From: CAIYQJ01 sp963717255
GTDB lineage: Bacteria; Chloroflexota; Limnocylindria; Limnocylindrales; CSP1-4
Direction: 5' to 3'
Assembly (NCBI GenBank): GCA_963717255.1
Contig: CAVQVT010000006.1
Span: forward strand, 186,001-250,000
DNA length: 64,000 bases
The notes below the pieces were generated by a model. That model did not search any database. It was not told the origin of the DNA and was given only the letters and a program-made list of their open reading frames with translations. Position numbers and translations under genes: made by a program. This document shows, piece after piece, positions 59,405 through 64,000 of this stretch (position 1 is its first letter; each line of letters starts with the position of its first letter).

Positions 59405-59453
59405 TGGCCGGCGAGGGTCCGCCGGCGACGGCCCGACGGAGGAGGCCCGCCAC

Positions 59454-60614
59454 ATGACGCGACGCAGCGAGATCGGCACGGCCGTCATCGGCAGCGGGTT
59501 CATCGGGACCGTGCACGTCGAGGCGCTGCGCCGGATCGGCGCGCGGGTCGTCGGCCTCCTCGAGTCATCGCCGGAGCTGGGCGCGGAGCGCGCCGCGGCG
59601 CTCAGGCTCCCGAAGGCGTACGGAAGCCTCACGGACCTCCTCGCCGACGACAGTGTCCAGGTCGTCCACGTGACCTCGCCCAACGAGCTCCACCATCCCC
59701 AGGTGAAGGAGATCCTCGCGGCCGGCCGGCACGTCGTGTGCGAGAAGCCGCTGGCGATGACCTCGGCGGAATCCGCCGAGCTCGTGGCGCTGGCCGCCAC
59801 CTCCCGCCTCGTGAACGCCGTGAACTTCAACATCCGCTTCTATCCGATCAACCAGCATGTCGCCTCGCTCGTCCGGGACGGTGGGCTTGGCGACGTGCGC
59901 CTGGTGACCGGCAGCTACTTCCAGGACTGGCTGCTCTACGACACCGACTGGAACTGGCGCCTCGAGAAGGATCAGGGCGGGGTCCTCCGGGCGGTCGGCG
60001 ACATCGGCTCGCACTGGCTGGACCTCACGAGCTTCCTCACGGGCCTGATGGTCGAGGCCGTCATGGCCGACCTCACCACGTTCATCCCGGTCCGCCGGAA
60101 GCCGGCCGGCCCGGTCCTCACGTTCAGCACCGAGCGTGCCGCCGACACGATCCCGGTGGAGATCCACACCGAGGATGTCGCCACGATCCTCCTGCGGTAC
60201 GCGGGCGGCGCCCGCGGCAGTGTGGCGATCTCGCAGCTGAGCCCCGGGCGCAAGAACAGCCTCGGCTACCAGATCGACGGCTCGGACTCGGCAGCCGCCT
60301 GGGATTCAGAGGACCCCGATCGACTCTGGATCGGCCATCGCGACCGGCCCAACGAGATCCTCCTGCGGAATCCTGCCCTCATGAACGCCGCCGGCACGGC
60401 CGCGGCCCGGCTCCCCGGCGGGCACGTCGAGGGATTCGCGGACACCTTCGGCGCCGTCTTCACAGCGATCTACGACGACGTGCTGGCGGGCGCCCCGTCG
60501 ACCGCCCCGCGCTACGCGACGTTCGCGGATGGCCACGAGGAGATGCTCGTCGGCGACGCCGTCCTCGAGAGCTCGCGCACGGGCCGCTGGGTCGAGGTGG
60601 CCCGGCGGACGTGA
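59454..60614 (+). CDS. Gfo/Idh/MocA-family dehydrogenase, distinct type
   Basis: 386 residues from ATG 59454 (GGAGGAGG upstream). IGTAVIGSGFIGTVHVEALRRIGARVVGL opens the Rossmann domain. The classic catalytic motif CEKPLAMT is present near 99. The C-terminal domain contains FNIRFYPINQHV, YDTDWNWRLEKDQGGVLRAVGDIGSHWLDL near 161-190 and GGHVEGFADTFGAVF near 320. This type, with the DTDWNWRL block, is common in sugar-oxidising clusters next to TIM-barrel isomerases, as here. Substrate likely a free or modified hexose. Confidence 0.92.
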   Translation: MTRRSEIGTAVIGSGFIGTVHVEALRRIGARVVGLLESSPELGAERAAALRLPKAYGSLTDLLADDSVQVVHVTSPNELHHPQVKEILAAGRHVVCEKPLAMTSAESAELVALAATSRLVNAVNFNIRFYPINQHVASLVRDGGLGDVRLVTGSYFQDWLLYDTDWNWRLEKDQGGVLRAVGDIGSHWLDLTSFLTGLMVEAVMADLTTFIPVRRKPAGPVLTFSTERAADTIPVEIHTEDVATILLRYAGGARGSVAISQLSPGRKNSLGYQIDGSDSAAAWDSEDPDRLWIGHRDRPNEILLRNPALMNAAGTAAARLPGGHVEGFADTFGAVFTAIYDDVLAGAPSTAPRYATFADGHEEMLVGDAVLESSRTGRWVEVARRT

Positions 60615-60669
60615 AGGCAGGCATGAGCCCCCGACCCCGCGTCCCCACCAGCCAGGAGGGCACACCGCG

Positions 60670-61584
60670 ATGAAGCTCGGCTTCCTCACCGCCCCGTTCC
60701 CCGGAACCCCGCTCGCCGAGGTCGCCGACTGGGCCGTCGGCGCGGGCTTCGAGGTCCTCGAGATCGCGTGCTGGCCGCGGTCCACCGGCCCCGTGCGGCG
60801 CTACGCCGGCACGAGTCACATCGACGTCGCGGACCTCTCGGCCGCGCAGGCCACCGAGATCGTCGGCGAGATCGCCGCGAGGGGCCTCTCGATCTCCGGC
60901 CTCGGCTACTACCCGAACCCGCTGCACCCGGACCCGGCTCACCGGGAGATGGTCATCGGCCACCTGAAGCACGTGATCACCGCCGCGGAGAAGATGGACA
61001 TCCCGCTCGTGAACACGTTCATGGGCGGCGACGCGGCGAAGAACCAGGACCAGAACTGGGAGGAGGCCCTCCGCGTCTGGCCGGACATCGTGGCCTTCGC
61101 CGAGGACCACGGGCGGAAGATCACCCTCGAGAACTGCCCGATGATCTTCAGCTACGACGAGTGGCCCGGCGGGCACAACATCGCGACGACCCCGCGGATG
61201 TGGCGCCGGATCCTCGAGCAGTGGGGCGGCACCATCGGGCTCAACTTCGATCCGAGCCACCTCGTCCTCCAGATGATCGACATGCGCCGCTTCCTCAAGG
61301 AGTTCGGCCCGCACGTGCTCCACTACCAGGCCAAGGACCTGATGATCGACGTCGACGGCCTGTACGAGCGCGGCGTCTTCAGCCTGGGGATGGGCTGGCA
61401 GATCCCGCGGATCCCCGGCCTCGGCGAGGTGGACTGGTCGGTCGTGTTCAGCGAGCTCTACCGCCAGGGCTACGAGGGCGACTGCATCATCGAGCACGAG
61501 GACCGGCGGTTCGAGGGGACCGACGAGAAGGTCAAGCAGGGCTTCCTCATCGCACGGGACGTCCTGCGCCCGTACTGCCGATGA
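60670..61584 (+). CDS. sugar phosphate isomerase/epimerase-like TIM barrel (IolE/AP-endonuclease-2 fold)
   Basis: 304 residues from ATG 60670 (AGGAGG ten bases upstream). MKLGFLTAPFPGTPLAEVADWAVGAGFEVLEIACWP opens the barrel. Metal ligands of the family are visible: Glu in ITLENCPM near 157, Asp/His in LNFDPSHLVLQ near 197, His in LHYQAKDL near 222 and Glu in CIIEHEDRRF near 279. It should isomerise, epimerise or eliminate on a keto-sugar, and lies 55 bases after a Gfo/Idh dehydrogenase. That pairing is typical of 3-keto-sugar chemistry (inference). Confidence 0.92.
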   Translation: MKLGFLTAPFPGTPLAEVADWAVGAGFEVLEIACWPRSTGPVRRYAGTSHIDVADLSAAQATEIVGEIAARGLSISGLGYYPNPLHPDPAHREMVIGHLKHVITAAEKMDIPLVNTFMGGDAAKNQDQNWEEALRVWPDIVAFAEDHGRKITLENCPMIFSYDEWPGGHNIATTPRMWRRILEQWGGTIGLNFDPSHLVLQMIDMRRFLKEFGPHVLHYQAKDLMIDVDGLYERGVFSLGMGWQIPRIPGLGEVDWSVVFSELYRQGYEGDCIIEHEDRRFEGTDEKVKQGFLIARDVLRPYCR

Positions 61585-61620
61585 CCGGACGGCGAGCCGC
61601 GATCCGACACAGGGAGTGAC

Positions 61621-62379
61621 ATGGGACTCTCCATCGACGGGCTGACCGAGCGCGACATCGCGAAGACGATCGACCACTCGCTGCTCCGCCCCGAGCTCGA
61701 CGACGTCTTCGTCGAGGACGGCTGCCGGCTGGCGGCGAAGTACGACGTGGCCTCCGTGTGCGTCCGTCCGGCCGACGTCCGCCGGGCGAAGGCGATCCTG
61801 GCGGGCACGGACGTGGCCGTGGGGACGACGATCGGCTTCCCCCACGGCAACCACACCACCGAGATCAAGGTCCACGAGGCGGAGCGGGCGCTCGCCGACG
61901 GCGCGACCGAGCTGGACATGGTCATCCCGATCGGGGCCCTGAAGTCCGGCCGCGACGCGGACGTCGAGGCGGACATCCGCGCCATCGTGGACGTGGCACA
62001 TGCCGCGGGCGCGATCGTGAAGGTGATCTTCGAGAACGCCTACCTGACCGACGACGAGAAGGTCCGTGCCTGCCGTCTCTCCGAGGCCGCCGGCGCCGAC
62101 TTCGTGAAGACGAGCACCGGCTTCGCGCTGTCGGGCGCCACGCACGACGACCTGCGCCTCATGCGGGCGAACACGTCGCCGCACGTCCAGGTCAAGGCGG
62201 CCGGCGGCGTCCGCACGCTCGACGCGCTCCTCGACGTGATGGAGCTCGGCGTCACCCGGATCGGCGCGACCGCCACCGAGACGATCATCCTCGACTTCCG
62301 CGCCCGGAAGGCGGCCGCCGCCGCGGGGGCAGCGGTCCCCGCCGGTGCGGACCCCGGCCACGACGAGGGAGGCTACTGA
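61621..62379 (+). CDS. deoC: deoxyribose-phosphate aldolase-like protein (DeoC)
   Basis: 252 residues. Class I aldolase TIM barrel: KTIDHSLLRPELDD near 13, GFPHGNHTTEIKVHEAE near 73, ELDMVIPIGALKSG near 98, KVIFENAYLTDDEKV near 135, Schiff-base Lys 163 in DFVKTSTGFALSGATHDDL and Lys 192 in VKAAGGVRT. Classic DeoC cleaves 2-deoxyribose-5-phosphate to acetaldehyde and glyceraldehyde-3-phosphate. No nucleoside phosphorylase is nearby. The cluster context suggests a related deoxy-sugar phosphate as the real substrate. GGGAG lies before the ATG. Confidence 0.92.
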   Translation: MGLSIDGLTERDIAKTIDHSLLRPELDDVFVEDGCRLAAKYDVASVCVRPADVRRAKAILAGTDVAVGTTIGFPHGNHTTEIKVHEAERALADGATELDMVIPIGALKSGRDADVEADIRAIVDVAHAAGAIVKVIFENAYLTDDEKVRACRLSEAAGADFVKTSTGFALSGATHDDLRLMRANTSPHVQVKAAGGVRTLDALLDVMELGVTRIGATATETIILDFRARKAAAAAGAAVPAGADPGHDEGGY

Positions 62380-63443
62380 TGGCTCCTCCCGTCCGGGTCG
62401 CCATGCTCGGCTGCGGCTTCATCGGCGAGTTCCATGCGCAGGGGCTGCGCTACGTCCGTGACGCGCGGCTCGTCGCCGGCTGCGACGCCGACGCCGGGCG
62501 GCGCGAGGCGTACGCGGCGCGCTTCGGCTGCCGCGCCATCGCCTCGCTCGAGGAGCTGTGCGCCGACCCCGAGGTGGACCTGGTCGTCGTCTCGGTCCCC
62601 AACCACCTGCACCGCGAGGCGGTCCTCGCAGTGGCGGCCGCAGGCAAGGGCGTGGCCTGCACGAAGCCCCTCGGCCGCAACGCGGACGAGGCGGCCGACA
62701 TGCTCCGCGCGGTCGCGGACGCCGGCGTCTTCAACGCGTACCTCGAGAACGTCATCTTCAACCCCGACCTCCTGCGCATGCGGGAGATGGTCGAGGCGGG
62801 CTCCATCGGCCGCCTCACCACGGTGCGGGCGCGCGAGGGGCACTCCGGCCCTCACGCGGCGCACTTCTGGGACGCCGAGCTGGCCGGCGGCGGCGCACTG
62901 CTCGACATGGCGTCCCACGGTGCCGAGTACGCCCGCTTCCTGTTCGGCAAGGCCGTCGCCGTCACCGATGTCTTCGCCTGGGGCGCGAGCCTCGTCCACG
63001 GCGCACGGACCACGGGCGAGGACAACGCCCTGATGATCATGCGCTTCGAGGACGGGCGGACGGCCACCATCGACGTCTCCTGGTCCTCCAGGGGCGGTCT
63101 CGAGGGGCGTTTCGAGGCGTACGGCGATGCCGGCCGCCTGATCACCGACATCAGCGTCGGGTCGCTCAAGGCGTTCGTGGAGCGGCCGGCGGGATACGTG
63201 GTGGAGAAGGCGGACGCCGACACGGGCTGGCTCTTCCCGGTCCCTGACGAGGTCCGCGTCCACGGCCACGACCTGATGATGGCCGACGTGATCGAGGCGT
63301 ACTGCGACGGACGGGCCCCGCAGGAGACGTTCCGCGACGGCTATGTCGTGAACGGCGTGCTCGATGCGGCCTACCGCTCGATGCGGAGCGGACGCTGGGA
63401 GCCGGTCACGCTGGACGCCGCGCTGCTGGCGGGCGCCGGTTGA
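62379..63443 (+). CDS. Gfo/Idh/MocA-family dehydrogenase, paralog 2
   Basis: 354 residues. ATG 62379 overlaps the deoC stop (TGATG), with GAGGGAGG upstream. VAMLGCGFIGEFHAQGLRY opens the Rossmann domain. The EKP motif is again CTKPLGR, near 91. The C-terminal half matches the 57.4 kb protein block by block: EGHSGPHAAHFWDAELAGGGALLDMASHGAEY near 151 and ETFRDGYVVNGVLDAAYRSMRSGRWEPV near 322. The two are probably duplicates that act on related substrates within one pathway. Confidence 0.92.
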   Translation: MAPPVRVAMLGCGFIGEFHAQGLRYVRDARLVAGCDADAGRREAYAARFGCRAIASLEELCADPEVDLVVVSVPNHLHREAVLAVAAAGKGVACTKPLGRNADEAADMLRAVADAGVFNAYLENVIFNPDLLRMREMVEAGSIGRLTTVRAREGHSGPHAAHFWDAELAGGGALLDMASHGAEYARFLFGKAVAVTDVFAWGASLVHGARTTGEDNALMIMRFEDGRTATIDVSWSSRGGLEGRFEAYGDAGRLITDISVGSLKAFVERPAGYVVEKADADTGWLFPVPDEVRVHGHDLMMADVIEAYCDGRAPQETFRDGYVVNGVLDAAYRSMRSGRWEPVTLDAALLAGAG

Positions 63444-64000
63444 CGGCGCACGAGACGGCCGCGGCGACCTGGCTCCGCGAGGCCGCGGTTGTGCTTGCGC
63501 GGGTCACGGAGACCCAGGCGGACGGGATCGAGACGGCCAGCCTGTGGTGCGCCGAGGCGATCGCTGCCGACGGGCTGGTCCACCTGTTCGGGACGGGCCA
63601 CTCGCGGATCCCGGTCGAGGAGATGTTCCCCCGCTACGGCTCGTACCCGGGGTTCAACCCGATCGTCGAGCTGTCCATGACCTTCCACACGCAGGTGGTC
63701 GGGGCCAACGGGCAGCGGCAGGCGATGTTCATCGAGCGGATCCCGGGACTCGCGGAGGTCATCCTCTCGAACTTCCGGTTCGCACCCCTCGACGTGATGA
63801 TCGTCTTCTCGGCCGGCGGCCTCACGGCCGTGCCCGTGGAGATGGCCAGGGGCGCGAGGGCGCGGGGACTGCGCGTCATCGCCGTCACATCTGTGGCACA
63901 GTCCCTCTCTGCGGAGCCCGAGCCCGCCGCAGGGCGGAGGCTCCTGGAGGAGGCGGACCTCGTCCTGGACGTGTGCAGCCCGCCCGCCGACGCGATGGTC
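63440..64000 (+). CDS. SIS-domain sugar isomerase (3' end outside window)
   Basis: 187 codons are visible, with no stop before the edge. The likely start is TTG 63440, overlapping the preceding TGA (TTGA). The SIS fold shows VHLFGTGHSRIPVEEMFPRYGSYPGFNPIVEL near 46-78, VVGANGQRQAMFIERIPGLAEVILSNF near 86, MIVFSAGGLTAVPVEMARGARARGLRVIAVTSVAQS near 120-155. This SIS_2 type (sometimes annotated as a sugar isomerase domain protein) differs from the double-SIS protein at the other end of the cluster. It would bind a phosphosugar. Confidence 0.85.
   Translation, partial: MTAHETAAATWLREAAVVLARVTETQADGIETASLWCAEAIAADGLVHLFGTGHSRIPVEEMFPRYGSYPGFNPIVELSMTFHTQVVGANGQRQAMFIERIPGLAEVILSNFRFAPLDVMIVFSAGGLTAVPVEMARGARARGLRVIAVTSVAQSLSAEPEPAAGRRLLEEADLVLDVCSPPADAMV

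Noticed and set aside
1..64000. Search by eye for tRNA genes, rRNA, CRISPR repeats, IS elements, prophage and attachment sites
   Set aside because: No cloverleaf-like sequence with a GTTCGA-type arm outside coding regions, no regular short repeats, and no transposase, integrase or phage protein among the translated frames.

Overview
The window is very GC-rich (about 70% or more by eye) and almost fully coding. No stretch longer than 300 bases lacks a gene, and I saw no rRNA, tRNA, CRISPR array, insertion sequence or phage gene. The gene set is pyruvate:ferredoxin oxidoreductase, an NfnAB-type transhydrogenase, pyruvate phosphate dikinase, a heliorhodopsin, lipoproteins without outer-membrane functions, an LLM-type oxidoreductase and several chagasin-like proteins. 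This fits a monoderm, high-GC member of the Chloroflexota (Limnocylindria/Ellin6529-like) better than an actinobacterium. The assignment is inference only.

Layout. 1-6.7 kb holds redox and central carbon genes: NfnB (cut by the window edge) and NfnA, a small membrane protein, ferredoxin-NADP reductase and, divergently, PPDK closed by a strong terminator. 7.1-12.5 kb holds a two-component locus: a soluble histidine kinase with five GAF and two PAS domains, a degenerate stand-alone receiver and a LuxR-type response regulator. 12.6-15.5 kb holds a HAD phosphatase, a cis-prenyltransferase and a membrane-anchored chagasin-like protein. 15.5-19.5 kb is a translationally coupled MFS / Clp ATPase (dead second AAA module) / YbjN-like operon. 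19.6-22.2 kb holds small genes (hypothetical, Nei glycosylase, GyrI-like, methyltransferase). 22.4-26.4 kb holds a GH2 beta-galactosidase overlapping a YwiC-like membrane protein. 26.4-36.7 kb is a mixed region: PAC2, flavodoxin-like, CoA-binding, extradiol dioxygenase, chagasin lipoprotein, YbaK, CDGSH protein, an ABC exporter coupled to TetR, a pirin with a clear operator, a cupin and a GyrI-like protein. 36.7-42.9 kb holds a gluzincin metallopeptidase, a DHOD-like protein and PFOR. 43.1-45.6 kb holds a probably frameshifted membrane gene, an LLM oxidoreductase and the heliorhodopsin. 45.6-53 kb holds a gene remnant, a DinB protein with a rubredoxin-like knuckle, RtcB and two adjacent ADP-forming acyl-CoA synthetases with permuted domain order, the second fused to an acetyltransferase. 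53-56.1 kb holds a CapA-like lipoprotein and a class A beta-lactamase-like lipoprotein. 56.3-64 kb is a sugar or amino-sugar catabolic cluster: two SIS proteins, three Gfo/Idh/MocA dehydrogenases, a NagB-like deaminase, a TIM-barrel isomerase and a DeoC-type aldolase. It runs off the right edge.

How the genes work together. NfnAB, Fpr, PFOR and PPDK link reduced ferredoxin, NAD(P)H, pyruvate and PEP, which suggests an organism that handles low-potential electrons. The right-hand cluster looks like one pathway in which a sugar is oxidised, isomerised, deaminated and cleaved by an aldolase; no transporter or kinase is visible inside the window. Many starts are stop-start overlaps (ATGA, GTGA, TTGA, TGATG). 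Several genes without a Shine-Dalgarno sequence have a -10-like hexamer 5-9 bases before the start codon, so leaderless transcription is likely common here.
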